From contig JAFGAO010000156.1 of the NCBI GenBank assembly GCA_016933615.1, positions 1-33,526 of the forward strand: a stretch of 33,526 bases of DNA. The letters run 5' to 3'. The position numbers and the translations under genes are program-made. Below the pieces are notes generated by a model. The model saw only the letters and a program-made list of their open reading frames with translations. It was not told where the DNA came from and did not search any database. Positions 22,497 through 31,163 of the stretch are shown here, piece by piece. This stretch comes from Acidobacteriota bacterium. GTDB lineage: Bacteria > Acidobacteriota > UBA6911. Each line of letters begins with the position of its first letter. Positions within the stretch are counted from its first letter, which is position 1.

Positions 22497-22530
22497 GTGG
22501 CCGGGACTGTACAGCTTTAGTCCCGGCCAC
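22497..22530. promoter_or_regulatory. 12-bp perfect inverted repeat upstream of cstA
   Basis: GTGGCCGGGACT (22497-22508) and AGTCCCGGCCAC (22519-22530) are perfect inverses with a 10-base spacer, about 115 bases before the cstA start. There is no T-run on either strand. It may be an operator or a transcript-end hairpin of the upstream rubredoxin message. The 22383-22739 gap contains no credible gene, though a plus-strand 8-codon frame with a good AAGGAG (22591-22617) runs into the next hairpin. Confidence 0.45.
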
Positions 22531-22609
22531 ACAAGAGGTAATGTTCGAAGGAAGCATAAATCAGCTTTATGAGAATAATATTAAGGAGCCATGAATATAT
22601 GGTTTGAGT

Positions 22610-22627
22610 GCCCGTAACCGGGCTTTT
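22610..22627 (+). terminator. short GCCCG-TAAC-CGGGC stem followed by TTTT
   Basis: GCCCG (22610-22614) and CGGGC (22619-22623) with a 4-base loop and TTTT next. It is oriented rightward, where no known gene ends, so its use is uncertain. Confidence 0.35.
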
Positions 22628-22739
22628 CCATCGTGATCAAGAACGGGGGAGTATCCTTTCTCCAAAGGAACTCTGCCGCAGGGATGCCGGTTTCATAACG
22701 GGGGCGGCCGCTGCGGCAGGCCGATGGAAGTCGGCGGCC

Positions 22740-22907
22740 CTATGAATCCGTTAAAGGCTCGAACATGTCTTTAGAAACCTGGCAAACGGGGCAGGTCCAG
22801 TCCTCCGGGATGTCTTCAAAAGGGGTTCCCGCCGCGATGCCGCCGTCGGGATCCCCTGTTTCGGGGTCGTAAATGTAACCGCATACGGAACAGACATATT
22901 TTTGCAT
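22740..22907 (-). CDS. rubredoxin
   Basis: A 55-residue rubredoxin with both iron-binding loops: [19 protein letters not shown] near the N-terminus and [14 protein letters not shown] near the C-terminus, four Cys in CxxC pairs. Rubredoxins carry single electrons from NAD(P)H-linked reductases to partners such as flavodiiron proteins and rubrerythrins under oxidative stress in anaerobes. It lies 21 bases downstream of a flavodiiron-protein relic on the same strand, the classic operon partner, which suggests the pair once worked together. Confidence 0.93.
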   Translation of the reverse strand: MQKYVCSVCGYIYDPETGDPDGGIAAGTPFEDIPEDWTCPVCQVSKDMFEPLTDS

Positions 22908-22928
22908 TTTCCTGGTTTTTCCCTCCGT

Positions 22929-23246
22929 TTATTGTTTGGGTTTTAGAATCCGGTCCCGGAATGCATCCGCAAGCAAATCCAGGGCGGCAAAATCACCGGC
23001 TCCCGGGAGACCTTTGGAAAGAACGGGGGGGATGATCTCGACATTCAGGCTTTGGAGCCTTTCGAACAGGATGTGTTTCTTTGCCGGGTCGACGGTATCG
23101 ACGAGGGCCGTCTTCTGGGCGCCCTTGATCAAGTTGGCGTTGTAGCTGGTTCCGTCTTGCAGCGGGATGAGGCCGTCAAACAGCCTCCGGTCCCAGTCCA
23201 TGGCACCCACCCATCAGACTCCTTCGTCAATTATCCTCGCTTGCAT
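22929..23246 (-). pseudogene. flavodiiron protein relic: internal deletion plus in-frame TGA at codon 11
   Basis: From ATG 23246 (AGGAGG upstream) the frame reads MQARIIDEGV, stop (TGA 23214-23216), then [20 protein letters not shown], the hallmark N-terminus of flavodiiron (rubredoxin:oxygen/NO reductase) proteins. About 40 residues later, at FERL, the sequence jumps to [14 protein letters not shown], which belongs to the very C-terminus of the family (junction near 23,055). The whole diiron-binding lactamase core (HxHxDH) and the flavodoxin domain are missing, roughly 290 residues, with the frame kept. No SECIS-like hairpin follows the TGA, so selenocysteine is unlikely. The product cannot reduce oxygen or NO. 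An assembly collapse is the alternative explanation for the deletion. Confidence 0.75.
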
Positions 23247-23262
23247 AATCCAGAAATTCCTC

Positions 23263-26046
23263 CTATCTGAAATCGCCGGCCTCGACGATGGAGATTTTCC
23301 CCATGTCCAAGTGGCGCTGCATGGCCGATAGGATCTGATCCGGCCTCAGATTCCGTATTTTCTCTTCGAAGGCTTTGTCCCATTCCAGGGTGCGCTCCAG
23401 GAACAGGTAGGAAGCCAGTTTTCCGCACAGGGAGCCGTCCTGGGCTCGGTTGACCTGGCGGGCTTGCAGGTAACCGGCTTTGGCCGCCTCGATCTCCTCA
23501 ACCGTGAATCCGTCTTTGAAAGCCCGCGCCATCTCCTCCCTGAAAGCCGTCTCGATTTGGCCGGTATTTTCCGGGGCGGCGATGGCGTACATGAGCCATG
23601 CGCCGGCCTCGTCGAGAGGATCGACGGAGAGCTGAGAACCTACGCCGTAGCTGAGCCCGTCTTTCTGCCGGATCCGGACCGCCAGGCGCGAATTGAGGAA
23701 ACCCCCGCCCAGCATGTAGTCGGCCAGTACCAGTGCAGGAAAGTCGGGGTCGTCATCCCGCAATTTCAGATTGAGGCCGGCAAGGAACATGGCGTTCTTT
23801 TTGTCCGGCGTTTCTATGGAGAGGTGAACGGGCGGAACGTCAAAGAAGCGGTCGGGAATCCGTGCGTAGGGGCCGGGGCTTTCCCACGATCCAAAAAGCT
23901 CCCGGACCAGCCGCACGACGGCTTTTTCGTCGAAATCCCCGACGATGGAAAACTCCATTTTGGATCCGCCGTAGAAATCATTGTAAAACCTGCGGACATC
24001 TTCAAGCGACAGGTCCCTTATAGCTGCAGCCTGTTCGTCCAGAGACGGAATATAACGGACGTCGTCCTCGGGATAGGGATTCAGGTGCCTTTGAATTTCC
24101 AGGATCGCCAGGGTTTGCGGATCGCTGCGCTGCTGTTCGAGGCCGGCCAGCCACTCCTGGCGCATCGGTTCAAACTCGGATTCGGGGAAGGAGGGCTGTT
24201 TCAGAATCTCGGCCACAAGTTGAAGGGTTTCCGGCAGGTTTTCCCTTTTTGTTTCCAGGGATGCCGCCGCACCGGTTGCAGACCCCGATATGCCGACGCT
24301 GGCCTGCAGTCGGTCGAAAGCGTCCTTGATTTCCTGGCGCGAACGTTTCCGGGTTCCGCGCATCAGCATGCGCCCGGCCGCATCCGGCACAAGATTCAGG
24401 TTTCTGAGATTGTCCGCTTCGCCGAAATGAAGCGAAATGCGGGCATGGACCGCAGCCCCGCGGGTCTTCTTGGGCAGCAGCGCCGCTTTCAGGCCGGAAG
24501 CCGGAGCGGTGCGGACGGTTCTCGATTCTATGTTTTCGATGGAAGGATCGAACGCTTCTCCCGCCGACAGTTCGGCGGATCCCCTGTAATCCTTCACCAT
24601 GGACTGAATATCGGGCACCGGCGGAATTTCGGCGCGCACGGGCGGGGTTTTTGTCGGGTAAAACAATCCAAGAGTCCTGTTGGATGCCAGAAAGTATCGG
24701 CCGTTGGATTCCCGGACTTCTTGCAGGGTTATATTTTTGATTCGGTCCCGAAAGAGAAAGAAAAGCCTCCAGTCTCCCCGGGCGATGGATTCGCTGAGGG
24801 AAAGCGCAAATTCCTCCGTATCGTTCAGCGTCAAATCGATGTTTTTCAAAACCGCGGTCCGGGCCCGCTGCAGCTCCTCTTCCGTGACGGGGGATTCGAC
24901 CGCTTTTTCCACGGTATCCAGCAATATATCCCGGGCCTCCTCGAGAGATTTTTCCTCGCGCACTTCGGCCATGAAAGCGGCGACTCCCGGATCGTGCAGG
25001 CTCAGAACGCCGGCGGAAACGGCGCTCGCCTTCTGAGTTTCCACAAGGGCTTTGTAGAGACGCCCGGAGGGCGTGTCGCCCAGGATCCGGGCCGCGAGCA
25101 CGACCGCCGCATGATCCGGGTCGGAGCCGGACGGTACGTGGTAAACCGCGAAAATGTACTGCGTGTCGCCCACACGGCGCAGCGCGACGTTTCTTTCGCC
25201 GTCCTGGGCGGGTTCGTCCGTATAGGTTTTTTCAAGGATCCGGGTCGGCCTTGGAATCGGGCCGAATTTTTCAAGGACAAGTTTGAGTGTTTCGGCTTCG
25301 TCGATTTTGCCTGCCACGATCAGGACCGAATTGTCAGGCTGGTAAAATTTCCTGTAAAAAGCCTGCAGGCGTTCAATCGGAACATTTTCGATGTCGGAGC
25401 GGGCCCCGATCGGGGAGTTGCCGTAGTTGTGCCACAGGTATGCAGTCGACAGAACCCGTTCCTGCAGGACTCCCATTGGATCATTTTCGCCCATCTCGAA
25501 TTCGTTGCGCACGACGGTCATTTCGCTGTCGAGGTCTTTTTGGGCAATGAAGGAATGCACCATGCGGTCGGATTCAAGGTCCAGGGCCCACTCGAGGTTC
25601 TCCTCGCTGGCCTGAAAAGTCTCGTAGTAATTCGTCCGGTCGTAGTAGGTGCTGCCGTTGGGTCGCGCTCCATGTTCCGTCAGCTCCTGCGGAATGTTGG
25701 GGTGTTTCATGGAGCCTTTGAACATGAGATGCTCCAGCAGATGAGCCATGCCTGTTTCGCCGTAGTTTTCAGAAGCGGATCCGACCATATAGGTCACGTT
25801 GACCGTGACGGTGGGCTTGGAGGGCTCCGGAAAGAGGAGTACGCGCAATCCGTTGGACAGCCTGTACTCGGTTATCCCTTCAACGGAAGCCACTTTTTCA
25901 ACCCCCTGAGGCAGGGACGTTTCCTGCGTTGCGGATTGCGCGGAATCCTGCGCCTTCAGGGGCTCCGGTCCGCTTAAACCAAGCAGGCTCAGAGCCAGAG
26001 CCGGCACCAGCAGCATTTTCGAAAGACGGCGTGTGCGATGAGGCAT
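23263..26046 (-). CDS. exported M16 family zinc peptidase (two-lobed)
   Basis: A 927-residue protein with a signal peptide (LLVPALALSLLGLSG) and two M16 lobes. The first carries the inverted zinc motif HLLEH (His102, Glu105, His106) and the distal Glu182 (VVRNEFEMGEN); the second lobe (about residues 500-927) has no such motif and is the inactive partner typical of the fused form. Bacterial relatives degrade peptides in the periplasm. The start is fixed by GGAGGAATGAG before ATG 26046. The flavodiiron relic and rubredoxin follow downstream on the same strand. The 311-base gap upstream (26047-26357) holds only this leader and no gene I can support. Confidence 0.92.
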   Translation of the reverse strand: MPHRTRRLSKMLLVPALALSLLGLSGPEPLKAQDSAQSATQETSLPQGVEKVASVEGITEYRLSNGLRVLLFPEPSKPTVTVNVTYMVGSASENYGETGMAHLLEHLMFKGSMKHPNIPQELTEHGARPNGSTYYDRTNYYETFQASEENLEWALDLESDRMVHSFIAQKDLDSEMTVVRNEFEMGENDPMGVLQERVLSTAYLWHNYGNSPIGARSDIENVPIERLQAFYRKFYQPDNSVLIVAGKIDEAETLKLVLEKFGPIPRPTRILEKTYTDEPAQDGERNVALRRVGDTQYIFAVYHVPSGSDPDHAAVVLAARILGDTPSGRLYKALVETQKASAVSAGVLSLHDPGVAAFMAEVREEKSLEEARDILLDTVEKAVESPVTEEELQRARTAVLKNIDLTLNDTEEFALSLSESIARGDWRLFFLFRDRIKNITLQEVRESNGRYFLASNRTLGLFYPTKTPPVRAEIPPVPDIQSMVKDYRGSAELSAGEAFDPSIENIESRTVRTAPASGLKAALLPKKTRGAAVHARISLHFGEADNLRNLNLVPDAAGRMLMRGTRKRSRQEIKDAFDRLQASVGISGSATGAAASLETKRENLPETLQLVAEILKQPSFPESEFEPMRQEWLAGLEQQRSDPQTLAILEIQRHLNPYPEDDVRYIPSLDEQAAAIRDLSLEDVRRFYNDFYGGSKMEFSIVGDFDEKAVVRLVRELFGSWESPGPYARIPDRFFDVPPVHLSIETPDKKNAMFLAGLNLKLRDDDPDFPALVLADYMLGGGFLNSRLAVRIRQKDGLSYGVGSQLSVDPLDEAGAWLMYAIAAPENTGQIETAFREEMARAFKDGFTVEEIEAAKAGYLQARQVNRAQDGSLCGKLASYLFLERTLEWDKAFEEKIRNLRPDQILSAMQRHLDMGKISIVEAGDFR

Positions 26047-26357
26047 CTCATTCCTCCGAAGCGATGCAACAATGGAAACATGTTCTTTGTCCGATGCTAT
26101 TCGGGTGCTTCAAGATCGAATCAAGAACATGAAAGGAATCTACACAATACGATAACCCGTGGTAACTTTTATAGAGGCCGGCGGCGAAAGTGCGGCATCG
26201 CCCGTATTGCACCGGCCTGTGCATATCCCAGAGGCGGACCGGAACGCAGCATGCCGCAATTCCACAACGGGCTGCCAGGGTGCTGTTGAGGGGGCATGGA
26301 ATCCCGGGGCCAAAAACCAAAACCTGCGATGAACGTAAAAAATTCAGGCTATTGTCC

Positions 26358-27155
26358 TCAATCTTTCCTCTTTTCCAATCCCCGGGAAGCCCCCGTCTCC
26401 TTTCCCGCCTTCTTTGCCAGATCTTCCAGAATGGAGCCGAATTCGGCCAGGTACTGTTCCCTGCTGCTATGAGACGGGAGGTGCCAGGGCATCGCGGCGA
26501 GATTGCGCGCCATGGTCGGAATCCACTGGTAAGGGATGGACACAAGCACGGAGCCTGCCGGGAACAGCTCTCTCCCTTTCATGCCGTGTATCATTTCCGG
26601 CAGTATGTAGTTTACGCGGCCGCTCTGAAAAGGGTAGACAAGAATCCAGGCGCACCCCATCACGGGCGTCGTCCTGGAATTGTAAAGCTCCCCCGACGAA
26701 TAGGTCATGGATCGCAGAACAATCTCGGCCTGATCCGGATCGGCGTCGAGTATCAGCAGATCCGGTTCGAACGCCAGACGTTCCAGGGTCGCGAACACGA
26801 CATAATTCACGATATTCCTTTCGAATTTCGGAACCTGCCGGTAGAAGGCGTAATTGGCCCTTGCCTCCTCGAAAATCTGGAGCTTTTCCCCGATCTGGCC
26901 GCTTTCGGCGAATGCTTCCATGTCCTGCATCCCGAGAAGGATCTTCCCGACGCAGGTTTCGTTGTGCTCCTTCCCAAAATAGAATGGATTTGCCGCATCC
27001 TGCGCCTCACGGAGAATTTCGCAGAGGGATTGCTTCCCGTCCGCGGCGAGCGGGTCGATCCCTTCGGGTCGGAAAAACCGGAATTTAATCCCGACGGGGG
27101 ACCGTTTGAATGAGAATTTGCGAAAGATCGATAAATCAGTCTGAAGCGGCCGCAT
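26358..27155 (-). CDS. DUF169 family protein
   Basis: A 265-residue protein matching DUF169: SPVGIKFRF near the start, NPFYFGKEHNETCVGKILLG with the conserved Cys, LDADPDQAEIVLRS, and the GRVNYILPEMIHGMKGRELF block. The family is common in anaerobic bacteria and archaea; its biochemical role is not established. ATG 27155 is supported by GGAGGTCAAA. The upstream region is divergent to the SDR gene (about 225 bases apart) and probably carries promoters for both. Confidence 0.82.
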   Translation of the reverse strand: MRPLQTDLSIFRKFSFKRSPVGIKFRFFRPEGIDPLAADGKQSLCEILREAQDAANPFYFGKEHNETCVGKILLGMQDMEAFAESGQIGEKLQIFEEARANYAFYRQVPKFERNIVNYVVFATLERLAFEPDLLILDADPDQAEIVLRSMTYSSGELYNSRTTPVMGCAWILVYPFQSGRVNYILPEMIHGMKGRELFPAGSVLVSIPYQWIPTMARNLAAMPWHLPSHSSREQYLAEFGSILEDLAKKAGKETGASRGLEKRKD

Positions 27156-27381
27156 TTTGACCTCCGTGGAAAAAGAGACGGCTTCCTTTTTAACACGGTT
27201 CCGTTGACCGTTTCAATCGTTCATCCGTGGGGATATTGATCGCATGCTTTTCCTTGCTTGTGTCCGGATAGGGATTGTGTAAAAATCCTCGACGCCGCGA
27301 ATCCATCGGCGGTGCAGGCTGCGCGCGTGCTGTAATGTATGGATAGGGCTCTGTTAATTGCATAAACGAGGAGAAACGAAT

Positions 27382-28191
27382 ATGAAACTTGAAGGGAAAG
27401 TGGCGCTTATTACCGGAGGCAGCAGGGGTATCGGCGCTGCGATAGCAAAAAGATTTCTGGATGACGGCGCCAAGGTCGTCATAAGCGATATACTGGCCGA
27501 CACCCTGGCCGAGACTGCAAAATCACTCAATTCGGACAGGGTGGCCGCGTTCCCGGGCGACGTAACCAAGTTTGAAGATGTCCGGAAGATGGTGGCGGAA
27601 ACCGTCCAATTCGGCGGTAAAATAGACGTCCTCGTCAATAATGCCGGCATTGACCCCCCGGGAAGCATAGTCGATATCGAAATCGATCTGTGGAAAAAGA
27701 TACTCGACGTAAACCTGAACGGTCCCTTTTATTGCATGAAGGCCGCGATCCCGGAGATGATCAAGCAGGGCAAGGGTTCGATCATCAACATCGCCTCGCT
27801 GGCGGGCGTGCGCTGCATCCCTTCCATGCCGGCCTACTGCGCTTCCAAGGGCGGCCTTATCCAGCTGTCCAGGCAGGCAGCCCTGGATTACGGGCCCAAG
27901 GGAATCCGAAGCAACGTGGTGGCGCCCGGCGCCACCAAAACGGACATGCTGATCAAGGCCATGGAAGGGCTCTCCAAGGCGCTGAACCGGGATGCGTTCG
28001 AAGTGCTCGCGGAGAGCGTCCCGCTGCGCCGGGCCGCGTTGCCCGATGAAATGGCCGGGGCCTGCTCGTTTTTGGCCAGCGACGACTCCTCCTTCATCAC
28101 GGGAGACGTGATCATGGTCGACGGCGGCGCCGCGATTGTGGATGTCTCCGGGGCGTCCGTGTCCCGTGTCGGCATGGGTTGGGGAGACTAA
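27382..28191 (+). CDS. short-chain dehydrogenase/reductase (SDR)
   Basis: A 269-residue classical SDR: cofactor loop TGGSRGIG (residues 11-18), Asp36 after the second strand (favouring NAD), NNAG at 86-89, catalytic Ser139, Tyr152 and Lys156 (YCASK). ATG 27382 is preceded by GAGGAGAAACGAAT. The substrate cannot be told from the sequence; relatives include 3-oxoacyl reductases, sugar and secondary-alcohol dehydrogenases. The C-terminal 20 residues extend beyond the usual VDGG end (AAIVDVSGASVSRVG), which may shape the substrate pocket. Confidence 0.9.
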   Translation: MKLEGKVALITGGSRGIGAAIAKRFLDDGAKVVISDILADTLAETAKSLNSDRVAAFPGDVTKFEDVRKMVAETVQFGGKIDVLVNNAGIDPPGSIVDIEIDLWKKILDVNLNGPFYCMKAAIPEMIKQGKGSIINIASLAGVRCIPSMPAYCASKGGLIQLSRQAALDYGPKGIRSNVVAPGATKTDMLIKAMEGLSKALNRDAFEVLAESVPLRRAALPDEMAGACSFLASDDSSFITGDVIMVDGGAAIVDVSGASVSRVGMGWGD

Positions 28192-28204
28192 GTCACATAT
28201 TCAG

Positions 28205-28250
28205 TTCAGAGTTTCCCGTTTCCCGTTGATTGGGAAACGGGAAACCTGAA
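28205..28250 (+). terminator. 19-bp imperfect inverted repeat after the SDR gene
   Basis: TTCAG-A-GTTTCCCGTTTCCC (28205-28224) pairs with GGGAAACGGGAAACCTGAA (28232-28250), with one bulged A and a 7-base loop. It sits 14 bases after the SDR stop and before a convergent gene, so a bidirectional transcription end is likely, although a T-run is absent. Confidence 0.5.
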
Positions 28251-28309
28251 ACGGAATACGATCCATCCGCCGCCTGTTTGCTGAGATTTATCGGGAGTGA
28301 TTAAAGGGA

Positions 28310-28759
28310 TTAAATCCCCACCATGGGATATTTCAATTCCACCCAACGAAGCGACCCGCCGCTGAGTACCTTCAGTTTGTCCAGATCGTAGCCCAGATCG
28401 TACAGCTCCTGTACGACATTTGCACTGTTGTCGTCATCCGTGCAGTCACAGTAGGTTACGATCAGTTTGTCCATGGGAAGGGCGATCAGCATCATCTGCC
28501 GCTGCATCGGATCCGAAGTGACGTCGTAATGAATGTTGATGGCTCCTTTGATATGACCGGCGGCGTAGCTTCCACCGTCCCGGGTGTCCACGATCACTAT
28601 ATCCGCGTTATTGTCGACCATTTTTTTCAGCTCTTCCACGGAAATTCGGGGCAGGTCCGGAAGCACGACATCCTCAACGGCAAAAAGCGTAAAAGAGGCT
28701 CCCAGCAGGAGAGCGACGGGAAAAATCAGCAGCAGGCGGGAAAGCAGATCAGTCTTCAT
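28310..28759 (-). CDS. exported rhodanese-like protein
   Basis: A 149-residue protein with an N-terminal signal or anchor helix (LLLIFPVALLLGASFTLFA) and one rhodanese domain: VDTRDGGSYAAGHIKGAINI and the active loop YCDCTDDDNSA with Cys104 as the expected persulfide-forming residue; Cys106 is a nearby second thiol. Such periplasmic single-domain rhodaneses handle sulfane sulfur or thiol carriers. Start is supported by GAGGACAA. It points toward the SDR gene. Confidence 0.85.
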   Translation of the reverse strand: MKTDLLSRLLLIFPVALLLGASFTLFAVEDVVLPDLPRISVEELKKMVDNNADIVIVDTRDGGSYAAGHIKGAINIHYDVTSDPMQRQMMLIALPMDKLIVTYCDCTDDDNSANVVQELYDLGYDLDKLKVLSGGSLRWVELKYPMVGI

Positions 28760-28924
28760 TTGTCCTCACTTTTGGGTTCTTTGATAATATCCGGGTCAAG
28801 GCCCTGCGGGTCTGTCCCTCCATTTAAGGTAATCCCGCGGCTTTCGGGAGTCAACTCTTCACCGGATTGTAGTTTTCAATTCCTGCAGCTTGACCATGGG
28901 GGAATGATGCGTCTAATTCAAGGC

Positions 28925-28953
28925 TTGTGTCCTATGTCGGAATATCCTATAAA
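28925..28953 (+). promoter_or_regulatory. probable promoter of the alcohol dehydrogenase gene
   Basis: TTGTGT (28925-28930) and TATAAA (28948-28953) are separated by 17 bases, about 100 bases before the gene start. The -10 box is strong and the -35 box weak. The 28760-29003 region otherwise contains nothing I can identify. Confidence 0.45.
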
Positions 28954-29003
28954 ATAAGATCGCCGCAGAACGGATGCCGGGGAAAATATCGGAGGGTGTT
29001 CCC

Positions 29004-29054
29004 ATGCCCGACAACAGCGGTCTTGGAATATTAATCATACATTCGGAGGGTTAA
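29004..29054 (+). CDS. 16-codon upstream ORF, possible leader peptide
   Basis: ATG 29004 has its own GGAGGG site, and the frame (MPDNSGLGILIIHSEG) ends at TAA 29052-29054, one base before the dehydrogenase ATG. Its last codons contain the dehydrogenase ribosome binding site (GGAGGG), so translation of the leader could open or mask that site. The peptide is not rich in a single amino acid, so classic attenuation is not indicated. Confidence 0.35.
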   Translation: MPDNSGLGILIIHSEG

Positions 29055-29055
29055 G

Positions 29056-30150
29056 ATGAAGATCAAAGCAGCCGTGGTACGCGAGGCGGGGGGGGCGTTC
29101 AATCTGGAAGAGATTGAACTCGAGGAGCCCAGGGCGAACGAAGTTCTGGTGAAGATTGTAAGCACGGGACTGTGCCATACGGACCTTGTGGCCCGTATGC
29201 AGTATTTGCCGATTCCGCTTCCGGGTGTGTTCGGGCACGAGGGCGCCGGGATCGTCGAAAAGGTCGGTTCCCAGGTGACGAAAGTGAAACCAGGCGATCA
29301 TGTGGCGACGAGCTTCCTCTCCTGCGGTGTCTGCGATTCCTGCAAGAAAGGGAAGCCCGGCTGGTGTCCCGATTTTAAACGACTCAACTTCGGAGGCAGG
29401 CGTGCGGACGGCTCCACCACCATGAAAAAAGGCGCGGAGACAATTTACGGCTCCTTTTTCGGCCAGTCCACGTTCGCGGACTACTCCCTGGTTTCCGAGC
29501 GCAGCGTCGTGAAGGTGCCGACGGACGTGCCTCTGGAAATTCTCAGCCCGATGGGATGCGGCATCCAGACGGGAGCCGGCGGCGTCATCCATTCCCTCGA
29601 TCCGGAACCGGGGTCTTCCATTGCGATATTCGGCATCGGGTCTGTGGGGTTGAGCGCCATTATGGCGGCCCTGGTTCGCGGTTGTACTCGAATTATCGGC
29701 ATCGATGTCGTGGAGAGCCGTCTGCAACTGGCCAAGGAGTTCGGCGTGACGCACACGATCGATTCCAGCAAGACGGATGCCGTCGAGGAAATCAGGAAAA
29801 TCACCGGAGGCGGCATCGCCTATACGCTGGAGTGTACGGGGATCCCGGCTGTTCTGCGCCAGGCGGTGGACTGCCTCATGATGGGAGGCGTCTGCGGACT
29901 GATCGGGGTCGCGCCTGCAGGGGCGGAAGTGAGCCTGGAAATGCAGCACCTCCTGGACGGACGCACGGTAAAGGGTATTGTGGAAGGGGACTGTATCCCC
30001 GATATTTTCATCCCCCAGCTGATCGAGCTCTACAGGCAGGGCCGCTTCCCGTTCGACCGGCTCATAAAGTTCTATTCCCTGGATCAGATCAATGAAGCGG
30101 CTGAGGATTCCGAAAAGGGGAGAACACTAAAAGCGGTCCTGAAGCCTTAG
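29056..30150 (+). CDS. zinc-dependent alcohol dehydrogenase (MDR family, aryl-alcohol type)
   Basis: A 364-residue medium-chain dehydrogenase. Catalytic zinc ligands are Cys40, His61 (FGHEGAGIVEKVG) and Cys168 (MGCGIQTGAGG); structural zinc ligands are Cys90, Cys93, Cys96 and Cys104. The nucleotide-binding loop is GIGSVG (193-198) and Asp217 points to NAD. The pattern is closest to benzyl-/aryl-alcohol and class III-like dehydrogenases that oxidise primary alcohols to aldehydes. The start is preceded by GGAGGGTTAAG, and a terminator pair follows. The substrate is not defined. Confidence 0.9.
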   Translation: MKIKAAVVREAGGAFNLEEIELEEPRANEVLVKIVSTGLCHTDLVARMQYLPIPLPGVFGHEGAGIVEKVGSQVTKVKPGDHVATSFLSCGVCDSCKKGKPGWCPDFKRLNFGGRRADGSTTMKKGAETIYGSFFGQSTFADYSLVSERSVVKVPTDVPLEILSPMGCGIQTGAGGVIHSLDPEPGSSIAIFGIGSVGLSAIMAALVRGCTRIIGIDVVESRLQLAKEFGVTHTIDSSKTDAVEEIRKITGGGIAYTLECTGIPAVLRQAVDCLMMGGVCGLIGVAPAGAEVSLEMQHLLDGRTVKGIVEGDCIPDIFIPQLIELYRQGRFPFDRLIKFYSLDQINEAAEDSEKGRTLKAVLKP

Positions 30151-30164
30151 ATGCATGGGTTTGA

Positions 30165-30228
30165 GGGTTCGCGCAAAAATAAGCTTGCATTTCGGCGCGA
30201 ACCCTAGGGGCGCTTTTTGAAGCGCCCC
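30165..30228. terminator. two consecutive hairpins between convergent genes
   Basis: GGGTTCGCGC (30165-30174)/GCGCGAACCC (30195-30204) is a perfect 10-bp stem around AAAAATAAGCTTGCATTTCG; GGGGCGCT (30207-30214)/AGCGCCCC (30221-30228) is a perfect 8-bp stem around TTTTGA. They end the dehydrogenase message and probably the convergent one. A related copy of the first is at 33,445. Confidence 0.65.
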
Positions 30229-30298
30229 TTCAAACAGCCAATTTTATAGTTGATCCTCTGCGAAGCTCCGAGTCTTCTGCGCCTCTGCGGTGCGTTTT

Positions 30299-31081
30299 TT
30301 ACGGCTCGGACTTTTCAATTTCCAGAGGTTTCAAGCGCTCGTTTCGTTTTGCCTCGCCGGTCGGTCGCCCGGTCACCGGGTGGGTAAAATGAAACGGCAG
30401 GATGTAGCCGGTGACATAACGCAGATCTCCGGGATCCATCGGAATATCCGGGGTTATCGGCCCGCCGCCCGACGCAGGCTGTTTCAGCATCGGACCGGCA
30501 ATGTCCTCAGGCATAATCCAACCGTCGTGTATGCGCACGCCGTAGGGAATGTTCCATTTGATGGTCAGCATCTTCCATATGCCGTTTTCCTTGATGTAGC
30601 CGATTTCGTAAATCCCGTTGATGAGCGACCGGCTGATCTCCGGGCCGGAGCCTTCACGGCCCTGCGAAGGCATCATAACGCCGCCCAGAGCGTACCATCT
30701 TCCGCGGGCCGAAGTCCCGTCCGGGGCGACGGTGATAAGGCCGGCTGAGGGAATAAGCTGATGCAGAAAATCCGGAGGAGGTACCTGGCTGACGTCGAAA
30801 TATTCTTTAACCCCCTCTTTGCCTTTCCACTTTCCTTCAAGCCAGTCCAGCAAAACATCGGGGCTGTCGGCGAAACAGTCGATGATTTCCTGTTTCAGCA
30901 TGTGTTCGACATAGTAGTTGTACGCGTACTGAAGCCGTTCAATCGCCTGGATGTCTTCGGCCCGCTGCAAACGTTTGTCCAGGGCATTGATTCTTAAACT
31001 GCAGACGACAAAAACGGCCAGGATCGCCACAGCGAAAAGCACTGTAACCAGAGGGATTTTTTTAGTTGCCTTAGTGTTCAT
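30299..31081 (-). CDS. membrane-anchored NTF2/SnoaL-like protein
   Basis: A 260-residue protein starting at ATG 31081 behind AGGAGAATCGCGG. One N-terminal membrane helix (PLVTVLFAVAILAVFVVCSL) is followed by a short coiled linker (INALDKRLQRAEDIQAIERLQ) and a SnoaL/NTF2-type cone fold (YAYNYYVEHMLKQEIIDCFA, EGKWKGKEGVKEYFD, IYEIGYIKENGIWKMLTI). The C-terminal 70 residues (MPEDIAGPMLKQPASGGG and on) are Pro-rich and beyond the fold. It is exported and anchored, with no known substrate. Confidence 0.75.
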   Translation of the reverse strand: MNTKATKKIPLVTVLFAVAILAVFVVCSLRINALDKRLQRAEDIQAIERLQYAYNYYVEHMLKQEIIDCFADSPDVLLDWLEGKWKGKEGVKEYFDVSQVPPPDFLHQLIPSAGLITVAPDGTSARGRWYALGGVMMPSQGREGSGPEISRSLINGIYEIGYIKENGIWKMLTIKWNIPYGVRIHDGWIMPEDIAGPMLKQPASGGGPITPDIPMDPGDLRYVTGYILPFHFTHPVTGRPTGEAKRNERLKPLEIEKSEP

Positions 31082-31163
31082 CCGCGATTCTCCTGAATAG
31101 ATTGGACAGGTTCCCGTTTCTAGCACAGCCGTTGTCGCTGCTACAAGCGGAAAGGAGCGGGCA

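Noticed and set aside
23214-23216. TGA in the flavodiiron relic as a selenocysteine codon
   Set aside because: No SECIS-like hairpin follows at the proper distance, the position is not a redox Cys in the family, and the gene has also lost its catalytic core.
23464-25977. 837-codon open frame on the plus strand
   Set aside because: It lies fully antisense to the M16 peptidase, which has a signal peptide, zinc motif and good ribosome binding site. The plus-strand protein has no recognisable domain; such long shadows are common in GC-rich genes.
26190-27113. 307-codon plus-strand frame
   Set aside because: It is antisense to the DUF169 gene, which matches a known family along its length.
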